64,000 bases of DNA from Agrococcus sp. ARC_14. GTDB lineage: Bacteria; Actinomycetota; Actinomycetes; Actinomycetales; Microbacteriaceae. Every line of letters begins with the position of its first letter. The first letter of the stretch is position 1. Shown piece after piece: positions 25,960 to 34,245 of the stretch. A program made the translations under genes and the position numbers. The notes beneath the pieces are model-generated. The model did no database searches and was not told the DNA's origin. It saw only the letters and a list, made by a program, of their open reading frames with translations. The DNA lies in the NCBI RefSeq assembly GCF_022436485.1, contig NZ_JAKUDO010000001.1:310001-374000 (forward strand). The letters are read 5' to 3'.

Positions 25960-27684
25960 TCAGGGCTTCGACATCCCCAACCAGTAGAACGACTGCGTGC
26001 CGAAGGTGAGCGAGAAGCGACCGTCCTCTGCGATCGTCGGGAACTCGCCTCCGCCGAACAGATCGTTGAGGCGGGCACCCGCGAACTGCGGGGCGTCGAG
26101 GCTCACATGCACCGGGTTGTGGCTGAAGGAGAACACGCACAGCACCTGCTCGGCCCGCGCGCCGCTATAGCTGCCGTCGCCCTCGTAGGAGCGCACGAAC
26201 GCCAGCACCGCCTCGTTGTCGGTGTCGAGCACCGTGATGTCGCCGAGCCCGAAGACCGGGTGCGCGCGCCGCACGTGCAGCACCGAGCGCATCCAGTGGA
26301 GCAGGCTCGACGCCTGCGCCATCTGCGACTCCACGTTGACGGCCGCGTAGTGGTAGACGAGCGACTGCACGACCGGCAGGAAGAGCTTGCCGGGATCGGC
26401 AGCCGAGAACCCGGCGTTGCGATCCGGCGTCCACTGCATGGGGGTGCGGGATGCGTCGCGGTCGTCGAGCCAGATGTTGTCGCCCATGCCGATCTCGTCC
26501 CCGTAGTAGAGGAAGGGCGAGCCCGGCAGCGACAGCAGCATCGCGTTGGCGAGCTCGAGCTCGGCGCGCGAGTTGTCGAGCAGCGAGGCGAGCCGGCGGC
26601 GGATGCCGACGTTGGAGCGCATCCGCGGGTCGTAGGCGTACCAGCCGTACATCGCCTGCCGGTACTCCTCGCTCACCATCTCGAGCGTGAGCTCGTCGTG
26701 GTTGCGCAGGAAGACGCCCCAGGCCGCGCCCGGCGGCACCTCGACCTGCTCGGCGAGGATGTGCTTGAGCTCGAGCGCGTTCTGCGCCCGCAGCGAGTAG
26801 AAGATGCGCGGCATGGTCGGGAAGTCGAAGGCCATGTGGCACTCCGGCTCCTCGGCGGTGCCGAAGTACTCGGCGGTCTCGGCGGGCCACTGGTTGGCCT
26901 CGGCGATCAGCACGCGGCCCGGGTACTCGTCGTCGACGATGCGGCGCAGCTTCTGGATGTAGGCGTGGGTGGCGGGCTCCGACTCGCCGTTGCCGTCCTC
27001 CGACTCGTAGAGATAGGGGATGGCGTCGAGCCTGATGCCGTCGACGCCCATGTCGAGCCAGAAGCGCAGCACGCCCTCGATGGCCTCGTGCACCGCCGGG
27101 TTCTCGTAGTTCAGGTCGGGCTGGTGCGAGAAGAAGCGGTGCCAGTAGAACTGCCGCCGCACCGAGTCGAAGGCCCAGTTCGACTCCTCCGTGTCGACGA
27201 AGATGACGCGCACGTTGGGGTACCCGGCGTCGTCATCGCGCCAGACGTAGAAGTCGCCGTACGGCCCCTCCGGGTCCTCCCGCGATGCCTGGAACCACGC
27301 ATGCTGGTCGGAGGTGTGATTGATCGGCAGGTCGATCATCACCCGCATGTTGCGCGCGTGCGCCTCCGCCACGAAGTGGCTGAAGTCGTCGATCGTGCCG
27401 TACTCCGGGAGCACGCCGGTGAAGTCGGAGACGTCGTAGCCGCCGTCGCGCAGCGGCGACTGGAAGAACGGCGGCACCCAGATCCCGTCGATGCCCAGCC
27501 ACTGCAGGTAGTCGAGCTTGGAGGTGAGCCCCTGGAAGTCGCCGAAGCCGTCGCCGTTCGAGTCGACGAACGAGCGCACCATCACCTCGTAGAAGACCGA
27601 CTTGCGATGCCACTCGCGGTCGAGCGTCAGGCCCGGCACGTGCGAGGCCTGGATCGGGATCGGCGATGTCATGGGGTAGGACAC
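25960..27684 (-). CDS. treS: Trehalose synthase (maltose alpha-D-glucosyltransferase)
   Basis: A 574-residue GH13 enzyme. Catalytic residues are visible as the nucleophile Asp in GIRLDAIPYL, the acid/base Glu in VLIAEANQWP and the third Asp in FLRNHDELTLE. DGIWVPPFF and GGYDVSDF near the start are TreS-specific. It interconverts maltose and trehalose. GTG 27684 is preferred over ATG 27672 because GAGGAGG lies 5 nt upstream of the GTG. No treY/treZ or maltokinase is adjacent, and no maltokinase domain is fused. Confidence 0.93.
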   Translation of the reverse strand: MSYPMTSPIPIQASHVPGLTLDREWHRKSVFYEVMVRSFVDSNGDGFGDFQGLTSKLDYLQWLGIDGIWVPPFFQSPLRDGGYDVSDFTGVLPEYGTIDDFSHFVAEAHARNMRVMIDLPINHTSDQHAWFQASREDPEGPYGDFYVWRDDDAGYPNVRVIFVDTEESNWAFDSVRRQFYWHRFFSHQPDLNYENPAVHEAIEGVLRFWLDMGVDGIRLDAIPYLYESEDGNGESEPATHAYIQKLRRIVDDEYPGRVLIAEANQWPAETAEYFGTAEEPECHMAFDFPTMPRIFYSLRAQNALELKHILAEQVEVPPGAAWGVFLRNHDELTLEMVSEEYRQAMYGWYAYDPRMRSNVGIRRRLASLLDNSRAELELANAMLLSLPGSPFLYYGDEIGMGDNIWLDDRDASRTPMQWTPDRNAGFSAADPGKLFLPVVQSLVYHYAAVNVESQMAQASSLLHWMRSVLHVRRAHPVFGLGDITVLDTDNEAVLAFVRSYEGDGSYSGARAEQVLCVFSFSHNPVHVSLDAPQFAGARLNDLFGGGEFPTIAEDGRFSLTFGTQSFYWLGMSKP

Positions 27685-27761
27685 GCAGGCCTCCTCGAGT
27701 CGTACGCGAACGGGGCACCAGCCAATCACGGATGCCCCCTCGGATGCACGGCGCACGCACG

Positions 27762-27793
27762 GGCGCCGGCCCCGCGGATGCGGGACCGGCGCC
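27762..27793 (-). terminator. Hairpin terminator of the zinc locus
   Basis: 14-bp stem GGCGCCGGCCCCGC (27762-27775) / GCGGGACCGGCGCC (27780-27793) with one wobble pair and a GGAT loop. It lies 23 nt past the stop of the aztD-like gene and upstream of treS. Confidence 0.75.
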
Positions 27794-27815
27794 GGGTGGT
27801 GAGCCGAGCGTTGCC

Positions 27816-29042
27816 TCAGCGGGCGAGCGCGAGCTCGTTCGGCGTGCCGGGCAGCTCGCCGGTGGCGGTGACCTCACCGGTGGCGAGGTCGACGCGGTGC
27901 ACGCTGTTCGACGCGGGCTCGGTCACGATCGCCGAGCCGCCGTCGATGACGAGCGCGGGGTGCGCCTCCTGCCACTCGGCCGGCCCCTCCCAGGCCTCGA
28001 TGACCGGGAACGACGCGACGATCTCCTGCGTCTCGACGTCGATGTGGTGCAGCGCGCCGTCGGTGCCCAGCAGCCAGGCGTCGCCGGCGTCGTCGCGGCC
28101 GACGCCGCGCCAGGTGTACTCGACGCCGTCCGGCAGCGCCAGCACGTCGAGCTGTGCGCCGTCCTCGACGGACGCCGTGTCGACGAACGCGAGGCTGTGC
28201 AGCAGCGAGCCCTCGGCATCCGGGTCGTCCTTGTAGTCGACGACCGCGATGGGCGACTCGTCGGTCACGTAGGCGTTGCCGACGCGGCCGAACTCATCGG
28301 GGCTGCCGATCTTCACGAAGCTGCCGTCGACGTAGGTCAGCACGCCGTCCTCGCAGCCGAAGAGCACGGCCTCGTCGGCGGCGACGCCCTCGCCGTGCAC
28401 CGAGGGGCACTCCTCGAAGCGGGCGGTCTCGTGGCCGTGGTCGTCGAGCACGCGCACGCCCGAGCGCGACTCGCTGTCGCCGAGGGTGGAGAGGATCGTG
28501 CCGTCCGCGAGCTCCACGGCGACGCCGTGGTGGGCGGCCTCCGACTCGTAGGCCTCGAGCTCTGGCAGCCCCTCGGCGCCCAGCAGCGCATCCGTGTCGA
28601 ACGCGACGAAGTTGCCGGTGCCGTCGTCGAAGAGCACCGTGCGGCCCTCGTGACGCACGACGTGGCCTGGCGTGGTGGCCTCGAAGACCGTGTCGGTGAG
28701 CGCAGGCTCGCTGCCATCAGCACCCGTGTCGAGCACCTGGAAGCCGCCGACGGTGGTGACGTAGACGTGCTGGCCGTCACCCGCGGTGTTCAGCCGGTTG
28801 AAGCCCTCGATCGGCAGGTCTGCGACCTGCTCGAGGGTCTCGGCGTCCAGCACGGCGATGCCGCCGTCGTAGGTCAGCGTGAGGCGCGGACCGGCCTCAG
28901 CGGTGGCAGCAGGGGTCTCGGGTGCGCTCGCCTCGGTGCTCGAGTCGGGCGATGCCGCCGTCGTGCAGCCGGCGAGGGCGATGGCCGCCGCGGTCGCGAT
29001 GCCGAGCGCTGCTGCGCGGCGTCGGGTGAAGCTGTGGTGCAT
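27816..29042 (-). CDS. aztD: AztD-like zinc metallochaperone lipoprotein (copy 1)
   Basis: A 408-residue lipoprotein: signal peptide ending ALAGC (lipid Cys26), an Ala/Glu/Thr linker, then a beta-propeller-like body of repeated DG..VLD/T blades. GHVVRHEG, LFDDGTGNFVAFD and AAHHGVAV match the AztD family, periplasmic or surface proteins that pass Zn2+ to the AztC binding protein. Multiple histidines (GHV, RHEG, AAHHG, SVHGEG) can bind metal. Last gene of a permease, chaperone, binding protein, chaperone series, separated from aztC by 59 nt, and followed by a hairpin. Confidence 0.8.
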   Translation of the reverse strand: MHHSFTRRRAAALGIATAAAIALAGCTTAASPDSSTEASAPETPAATAEAGPRLTLTYDGGIAVLDAETLEQVADLPIEGFNRLNTAGDGQHVYVTTVGGFQVLDTGADGSEPALTDTVFEATTPGHVVRHEGRTVLFDDGTGNFVAFDTDALLGAEGLPELEAYESEAAHHGVAVELADGTILSTLGDSESRSGVRVLDDHGHETARFEECPSVHGEGVAADEAVLFGCEDGVLTYVDGSFVKIGSPDEFGRVGNAYVTDESPIAVVDYKDDPDAEGSLLHSLAFVDTASVEDGAQLDVLALPDGVEYTWRGVGRDDAGDAWLLGTDGALHHIDVETQEIVASFPVIEAWEGPAEWQEAHPALVIDGGSAIVTEPASNSVHRVDLATGEVTATGELPGTPNELALAR

Positions 29043-29101
29043 GGGTGTTCCTTCTCTCTGGATGGTTCGGTGGGTCGGATGGTGTTGGTCAGCGCCGCGC
29101 G

Positions 29102-30016
29102 TCAGCCGAGTGCCGCGGTGATGCGGTCGGCGTTCGCGGTCATCATCTGCAGGTAGGTCGCCGCGCCGCCGTCGGCCTCGGTGAGCGATTCGGTGAAGAG
29201 GGTCTCGACGCGGATGTCGACGCCCGCCTCCTCGGCGAGCACCTGCACGAGGCGGTCGGGCTGCGACGACTCTGCGAAGAGCACCGGCACACCGGCCTCT
29301 TGGATGGCGCCTGCGAGGTCGGCGAGATCGCTCGCGCTGGGCGCGGCGAGGGTGGTGCCGCCCGGCACCACGGCCCCGACGATGCGGAAGTCGTAGCGCT
29401 CGGCCAGGTAGCCGAACACGTGGTGATTCGTCACGAGCGCACGCCGGGCGTCGGGGATGGCGCCGAAGCGCGCCCCCAGCTCGGCGTCGAGTGCGTCGAG
29501 CTGGTCGGCGTAGCCCGCCACCGCCTGCGAGAGCGCCGCGTCGTCGATGCCGTCGATCTCGGCGAGCGCCGCGCCCAGCGCATCGACGACCGTGGCCATC
29601 TGCGTCGGATCGGTCCAGAAGTGGGGGTCGGCGCCCGAGGCGTCGTCGGCGGCGTAGTCGAGCACCTCGACGTGCGCACCGGCCTCCAGGAGCGGCACGC
29701 CGGCGGCCGCTGCGGCCTCGACATGCTGCGTCAGCCCCTCCTCGAGCCCGAGCCCGTTGGCGACGATGAGGTCGGCGGTCTCCATCGCCGCCGCCTCCTG
29801 CGCCGAGATCTCGAACGAGTGCGGGTCGGCGTTGGGACGCATGAGCGTCGTGACCTCCGCCTGATCGCCGACGAGCTCGCCGACGACGTCGCCCAGGATG
29901 TTCGTCGTCACCACGACGCTCGGCCGGTCGTCCGCCGTCGCCTGCGCCGAGCATCCGGAAACTCCCACCGCCAGCGCGATGGCGGCCGCCGCGGCGAGGC
30001 TGCGCGCGCCGCTCAT
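29102..30016 (-). CDS. aztC: Zinc ABC transporter substrate-binding lipoprotein (AztC/ZnuA family)
   Basis: A 304-residue cluster A-I binding protein. Lipid anchor Cys22 (VSGC). Metal ligands are H66 (NADPHSFE), H132 (GADPHFW), a His in TNHHVFGY (198-199) and an acidic residue in FAESSQPDR. It lacks the His-rich loop of ZnuA after the first ligand, as in AztC, which receives zinc from AztD instead. Its start overlaps the stop of the second aztD-like gene (ATGA). It delivers Zn2+ (possibly Mn2+) to the permease. Confidence 0.88.
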   Translation of the reverse strand: MSGARSLAAAAAIALAVGVSGCSAQATADDRPSVVVTTNILGDVVGELVGDQAEVTTLMRPNADPHSFEISAQEAAAMETADLIVANGLGLEEGLTQHVEAAAAAGVPLLEAGAHVEVLDYAADDASGADPHFWTDPTQMATVVDALGAALAEIDGIDDAALSQAVAGYADQLDALDAELGARFGAIPDARRALVTNHHVFGYLAERYDFRIVGAVVPGGTTLAAPSASDLADLAGAIQEAGVPVLFAESSQPDRLVQVLAEEAGVDIRVETLFTESLTEADGGAATYLQMMTANADRITAALG

Positions 30017-31230
30017 CGGCCGGTCTCCGCGAGGTGCAGCGGGGCGTCGATCGCGAGGCTGCGGGCGATGCGTGCGCCGTCGGCGTAGTCGATCTCGAGC
30101 ACGGCGCCCTCGGCCGCGAGCGGCACGTAGGCGCGGCTCGCGTCGACCTCGAGCGCGAGGGCGTCGCGAACCGCGTCGTCGGCGAGCGATGCGGCGAGCA
30201 CGGGCTCCGTGGCGCCGACCGGTGCGCCGTCGCCGTCGAGCACGAGCACCCGGCCGGCCTCATCGATGGCGACCACGTGGCCATCGGCGTCGTCGACTGC
30301 GACGGCGCGCTCGAGCGGGGCCTCCGTCTCGATGAGCGTCCAGCTGCGCTCGCGGGTGTCGAGCAGCCACAGTCCCGCGTCGCCAGCGATCGCTGCGGCG
30401 GTCGCGCGGCCGGGGCGCAGGTCGAAGCCGCTCGCGCGCAGCGCCGGGTCGGTGCCCGCGGGGTAGTCGATGCGCTCGAGCTCGACGCCCGCGTCGGTCT
30501 CGGTCGCGAGCACGGCGCCCTCGGCGCAGCCGACCACGACCCCGACGCGCGTGACGGTGCCGCCGGCCGGATCCGCGCACGGCTGCTCGACGACCGTCTG
30601 GCCCTCCGAGCCGATCACGGCCACCGCATCCGGCATCGCCACGATCGCTCCGTCGCCGCCGGGCGCCGCGAAGCCGTCCGGTGCCGCGCCCTCGATGCGC
30701 GCGGTCTCGACGATCTCGCCATGCCCGAGCGCGTCGCGGTCGAGCACGACGACGGTGTCGTCCGCGAGCACCGTCGTGGTCGCCTCGGACGAGCGGATGC
30801 TGGCCGCCCCGTCGAGCGCGAGGGTGCCGACCACGCGCGGCTCGGCACGGTAGTAGTGCGCGTGGTCGCCGTGGTCGACGGTCCAGACGCCGGTGTCGAC
30901 GATCGTGACGCCGTCGGCGGTGGTGGCCGCGAGGAACCGCCCGTCGTCGGCGAGGTGCTCGACGGCGCCTACGTCGGCGACTTCGACGACCTGCTCGGTC
31001 ACCGGGTCGAGCAGCCGCACGGCGCCGGCGGCATCCACCGCCGCGAGCAGCTGTTGCGGCTCGGCGAGCTCTGCGGCGCCCTCGACATAGCCGTGGGGCT
31101 GGGCCTCCTCGGCGGTCTCGGCGGGCAAGGCCGTGTGCTCTGGTTGCGCGGTCGCGCAGGCGGTGAGCGCCAGCGCCGCGGCGATGAGCATCGCGCTCCT
31201 GGCGGTGCGGGTGGATGGTCGCAGGCTCAT
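30013..31230 (-). CDS. AztD-like lipoprotein (copy 2, divergent paralogue)
   Basis: A 405-residue lipoprotein with lipid Cys25 (ALTAC) and a blade-repeat body rich in VV.D.D motifs. A His cluster VDHGDHAHYYRAEP (about 118-131: H120, H123, H125) looks like a metal-binding loop, and AztD-like proteins share an HGDH.H element. It differs much from copy 1 and lacks the LFDDGTG block. ATGA overlaps join it to aztB before it and aztC after it, so it belongs to the import machine. It may load or store zinc; its exact role is unknown. Confidence 0.7.
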   Translation of the reverse strand: MSLRPSTRTARSAMLIAAALALTACATAQPEHTALPAETAEEAQPHGYVEGAAELAEPQQLLAAVDAAGAVRLLDPVTEQVVEVADVGAVEHLADDGRFLAATTADGVTIVDTGVWTVDHGDHAHYYRAEPRVVGTLALDGAASIRSSEATTTVLADDTVVVLDRDALGHGEIVETARIEGAAPDGFAAPGGDGAIVAMPDAVAVIGSEGQTVVEQPCADPAGGTVTRVGVVVGCAEGAVLATETDAGVELERIDYPAGTDPALRASGFDLRPGRATAAAIAGDAGLWLLDTRERSWTLIETEAPLERAVAVDDADGHVVAIDEAGRVLVLDGDGAPVGATEPVLAASLADDAVRDALALEVDASRAYVPLAAEGAVLEIDYADGARIARSLAIDAPLHLAETGR

Positions 31231-32138
31231 GCTGCGCTCCTCTCGGCGGCGCGCACGGGCGCGCCCGTCGTGCTGTCCGGGGATGTGGTGGCTCGCGCGT
31301 CGTCGCGCACCTGCAGGTCGACGAGGGTGCGGATGCCGAGGGACGCGGCGAAGGCGGCGACCGCGGCGATCGCGATCGAGGCGCCGGCCGCGGTGCCGAG
31401 GTGCCAGGAGCCGATGAGCCCCACGGTGACGGCAGCCGCGCCGATGAGCGAGCCGCCGAGCATGGTGCCCGGCATGCTGCGCGCCCACAGCGAGGCGGCG
31501 GCGGGCGGGGCGACGAGCAGCCCGACGACCAGCAGCGTGCCGACCGCCTGGTAAGAGGCGACGACCGCGAGCGTGACCAGCGCGGCGAGGCCGAGTCGTG
31601 CGAGGCCGGGCCGCATGCCGAGCGTCGCGGCGACGCGCTCGTCGAACGCGAGCGCCGTGATCGGGCGATGCAGCAGCGCCGCGAGCGTCGCGGTGGCTGC
31701 CAGCCCGATGCCGAGGGCGATCAGCTCGGGCTGCCGGATCGCGAGCACGTCGCCGAAGAGGATGGCGGTGGCGTCGGTGGCGAAGCTGCGCGAGTGCGAG
31801 ACGATGACGACGCCGACGGCCAGCATGCCGACGAACGCGACACCGATCGCGGTGTCGTCGCGCAACCGCTGGCGCCGGGTGAGCCAGCCGATCGCACCGG
31901 CCATGACCGCGGCGCTGATCGCAGCGCCCGCGAGCGGCGAGCCGCCGGCGATGGTCGCGATGGCGACGCCGGGCAGCATCCCGTGGCCGAGGGCCTCGCC
32001 GAGGAAGGCCATGCCGCGCGCCACGACCCAGGCCCCTGCGATCGCGCAGATGGCGGCGGCGAGCACGCCGCCGAGCAGCGCCCTCGAGAAGAACGCCGTC
32101 TCGAACGGGGCGAGCAGGGCGCTCTCGATCCAGGGCAT
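31227..32138 (-). CDS. aztB: Zinc ABC transporter permease (AztB/ZnuB family)
   Basis: A 303-residue permease with about eight hydrophobic spans, the ABC-3 family pattern, starting MPWIESALLAPFETAFF. GMAFLGEALGHGMLPGVAI near residue 43-61 is the conserved block. A polar C-terminal tail of about 30 residues follows. It is the first gene of the minus-strand half of the zinc locus, directly after the Zur-like box and divergent from the ATPase. Confidence 0.9.
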   Translation of the reverse strand: MPWIESALLAPFETAFFSRALLGGVLAAAICAIAGAWVVARGMAFLGEALGHGMLPGVAIATIAGGSPLAGAAISAAVMAGAIGWLTRRQRLRDDTAIGVAFVGMLAVGVVIVSHSRSFATDATAILFGDVLAIRQPELIALGIGLAATATLAALLHRPITALAFDERVAATLGMRPGLARLGLAALVTLAVVASYQAVGTLLVVGLLVAPPAAASLWARSMPGTMLGGSLIGAAAVTVGLIGSWHLGTAAGASIAIAAVAAFAASLGIRTLVDLQVRDDARATTSPDSTTGAPVRAAERSAA

Positions 32139-32151
32139 TCCAGAACGATAA

Positions 32152-32166
32152 CGAGAATGATTATCA
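32152..32166. promoter_or_regulatory. Zur box in the divergent aztB/aztA promoter
   Basis: CGAGAATGATTATCA matches the Zur consensus TGANAATCATTNTCA on the complementary strand at all but about one position. It sits in a longer GATAA...TTATC palindrome (32147-32165). Only 43 nt separate the two genes, so one site can shut both when zinc is plentiful. TACAAT at 32169-32174 is a likely -10 for aztA, giving a nearly leaderless mRNA. Confidence 0.85.
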
Positions 32167-32181
32167 AAGTACAATCGAAGG

Positions 32182-33012
32182 ATGAGCACAGCGCATCCCG
32201 ATCCCGCAGCCCCAGTCGAGGGCGTGCGCCTGCATGACCTCACGGCCCGCCGCGGCGACGTCCTGGCCCTCGATCACGTGACGTGCGCGCTGCCTGCCGG
32301 GGCCGTCACCGCCGTCGTGGGCGGCAACGGCAGCGGGAAGTCGACCCTGCTCGAGCTGCTCGCCGGGGTCTTGGAGGGCTCCGGGGGTCGCGTCGAGGGC
32401 CTCCCAGGCGCGCGAGCCCTCGTGGTGCAGCGCACCGAGGTCGACCGCCTGCCGCTCACCGGACGGCAGACGGTGGCCATGGGGCTGTGGCGCGAGCGCG
32501 GCCTGCTCGGCCGGATCGGGGCGGATGGCCGCCACCGCATCGACGCGGCGCTCGCGGCGGTCGGCATGGAGGAGCTCGGGAAGCGGCAGCTCTCAACGAT
32601 GTCGGGTGGGCAGCGCCAGCGCGTGCTCGTCGCCCAGGGCCTCGTGCAGCGGGCGCCACTGCTGCTGCTCGACGAGCCTGCGGCAGCGGCGGACGCCGAG
32701 GGAAGGGCACGCATCGACGCGGCCCTCGCGGCCGCGGCGGGGGAGGGCGCCGTCGTGGTGATCGCGACGCACGACCGCGCGAGCCTGGCGAGCGCCGATC
32801 GGGCGATCCTGCTGGATCGCGGTCGGCTCGTCGCCGAGGGCGATCCGGCCGAGGTCGCCGAGGCGCAGGCCTCGCTCGCAGCCGCCTCGTTCGCGCCGGC
32901 GGTGCTCTCGTCGGGCGGATACGCGTCAACGCAGGGCGAACGCGCGCCGCGTGCCTCGGATCAGCGCCGCGGTGGTGCGGTGGAGGTGCGCACCACGAGC
33001 TCCGGCGCATAG
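32182..33012 (+). CDS. aztA: Zinc ABC transporter ATP-binding protein (AztA/ZnuC family)
   Basis: A 276-residue ABC ATPase: Walker A GGNGSGKST (about 49-57), signature MSGGQRQR, Walker B LLLLDEP, and a His switch in ATHDRA. Q-loop VVQRTEVDR fits metal importers. It faces the permease gene across a 43-nt promoter and supplies energy for it. The C-terminal 50 residues go beyond the ATPase core, are low-complexity and overlap the convergent lacI gene by 52 bp. Confidence 0.9.
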   Translation: MSTAHPDPAAPVEGVRLHDLTARRGDVLALDHVTCALPAGAVTAVVGGNGSGKSTLLELLAGVLEGSGGRVEGLPGARALVVQRTEVDRLPLTGRQTVAMGLWRERGLLGRIGADGRHRIDAALAAVGMEELGKRQLSTMSGGQRQRVLVAQGLVQRAPLLLLDEPAAAADAEGRARIDAALAAAAGEGAVVVIATHDRASLASADRAILLDRGRLVAEGDPAEVAEAQASLAAASFAPAVLSSGGYASTQGERAPRASDQRRGGAVEVRTTSSGA

Positions 33013-33992
33013 CTCGTGTGACTGCGGTCGGGCTCGTTGCCCGGACCGCCGCCCGATCCGCTGCGCGCGTGCAGCGCCGCCATGATCCAAGCCACGACAT
33101 CCTCGCCGTGCTGCGCAGGGTCCTGCCGCACGGTGGTGAGCCCGAAGGCGCTCGCGGTCGGCACGTCGTCGATGCCGATCACGCTCAGATCCTCCGGCAC
33201 CCGGATCCCGAGCTGCTGCGCGGCGAGCATCACGGCCAATGCCACCTCGTCGGTGCCCGCGACGATGCCGGTCGGGCGGTCGTCGCGGCCAAGGATCTCG
33301 AGCGCGAAGGCGTGTGCCCCCTCGAGCGTCGTCGGCACGGTCTCGACCGGGCGCATCGGCAGCCGATGCCTGGCCGACACCGTCTCGAAGGCGCGCTTGC
33401 GGCGATCAGCGGAGGAGGCGTCGAAGGGCTGCACCTCGGTCTGGCTCGCGAGATGCAGCAGGTCGGTGTGCCCGAGCCCGACGAGATGCTCGGTCACGAG
33501 CTCACCCGCCGCATCGTCATCGAGGCAGAACGATCGTGTGTGCGGCGTCGGCTCGCCGACGGTGGCGACCGGGATGCCGAGATCAGCCAGGCGGGTCAGG
33601 TCGCCGCCCACGAGGCTCCAGGTGATCGTCACCAGGCCGTCGACCTCGCCGCGGCGCATGAAGCGCTCGAACTTCTCGTGCCCGCCGTGGCCGAATGCGC
33701 CCAGGTCATAGAGCAGCACGTCGTGCTCGTGGCTGTCGGCGGCGTGCGCGATGCCGTGCAGGACGCTGCCGAAGTACCAGCGGTCGACCGACGGTGTCAG
33801 CACGCCGATCGTGCGGGTCATGCCGGTCGCGAGCCTGCGGGCGGCGCCCGAGGCCCGGAAGCCGAGCTCTGCAGCGACCCGCTGCACCTTGTCGCGCGTC
33901 GCAGGCGAGACCGCGTCGGCGCCGGAGAGGGCGCGGGATGCGGTGGCCTTCGAGACGCCTGCAGCGCGGGCCACATCGTCGAGCCGTGGCAT
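32961..33992 (-). CDS. LacI-family repressor of the sugar ABC operon
   Basis: A 343-residue regulator starting MPRLDDVARAAGVSKATASRALSG, a classic LacI helix-turn-helix, with the hinge region ATGMTRTIGVLTPS. The sugar-binding core follows, ending with GIDDVPTASAFGLTTVRQD. Divergent from the binding-protein gene with two GGAACCGGTTCC palindromes between, one of them 43 nt before its own start, so it likely represses itself and the importer until the sugar appears. Its 3' end overlaps aztA by 52 bp. Confidence 0.9.
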   Translation of the reverse strand: MPRLDDVARAAGVSKATASRALSGADAVSPATRDKVQRVAAELGFRASGAARRLATGMTRTIGVLTPSVDRWYFGSVLHGIAHAADSHEHDVLLYDLGAFGHGGHEKFERFMRRGEVDGLVTITWSLVGGDLTRLADLGIPVATVGEPTPHTRSFCLDDDAAGELVTEHLVGLGHTDLLHLASQTEVQPFDASSADRRKRAFETVSARHRLPMRPVETVPTTLEGAHAFALEILGRDDRPTGIVAGTDEVALAVMLAAQQLGIRVPEDLSVIGIDDVPTASAFGLTTVRQDPAQHGEDVVAWIMAALHARSGSGGGPGNEPDRSHTSYAPELVVRTSTAPPRR

Positions 33993-34034
33993 GCCGCCTC
34001 CCCTCACCGGGCGGCGCGAGCCGCCGTCCCGCCT

Positions 34035-34050
34035 TTGGAACCGGTTCCAA
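34035..34050. promoter_or_regulatory. LacI operator 1
   Basis: TTGGAACCGGTTCCAA is a perfect 16-bp palindrome 42 nt upstream of the lacI gene start, with the central CG step typical of LacI-family sites. Confidence 0.85.
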
Positions 34051-34161
34051 CCTAGACCTTCCGCTTCGCAGCGCCAAGACGGGCCTCCGCAGATCGTTGC
34101 CGAATCGCAACATCGTTCCCGATGGCGAGGAGGCCCGCGGTGCGCTAGCGTCACTGGCAAT

Positions 34162-34173
34162 GGAACCGGTTCC
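34162..34173. promoter_or_regulatory. LacI operator 2
   Basis: GGAACCGGTTCC repeats the core of operator 1, about 73 nt before the binding-protein start. The two centres are about 125 bp apart, which allows DNA looping. Confidence 0.85.
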
Positions 34174-34245
34174 GGTTCTGGACTTGGCACGACGCTGTGC
34201 ATCCAGCCTGCGCACGTGCCGATTGCACTGAGCGAAGGAGTTCAC

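Noticed and set aside
34021..34245. tRNA or structured leader between lacI and the binding-protein gene
   Set aside because: The palindromes are exact LacI-type operators and no cloverleaf can be drawn.
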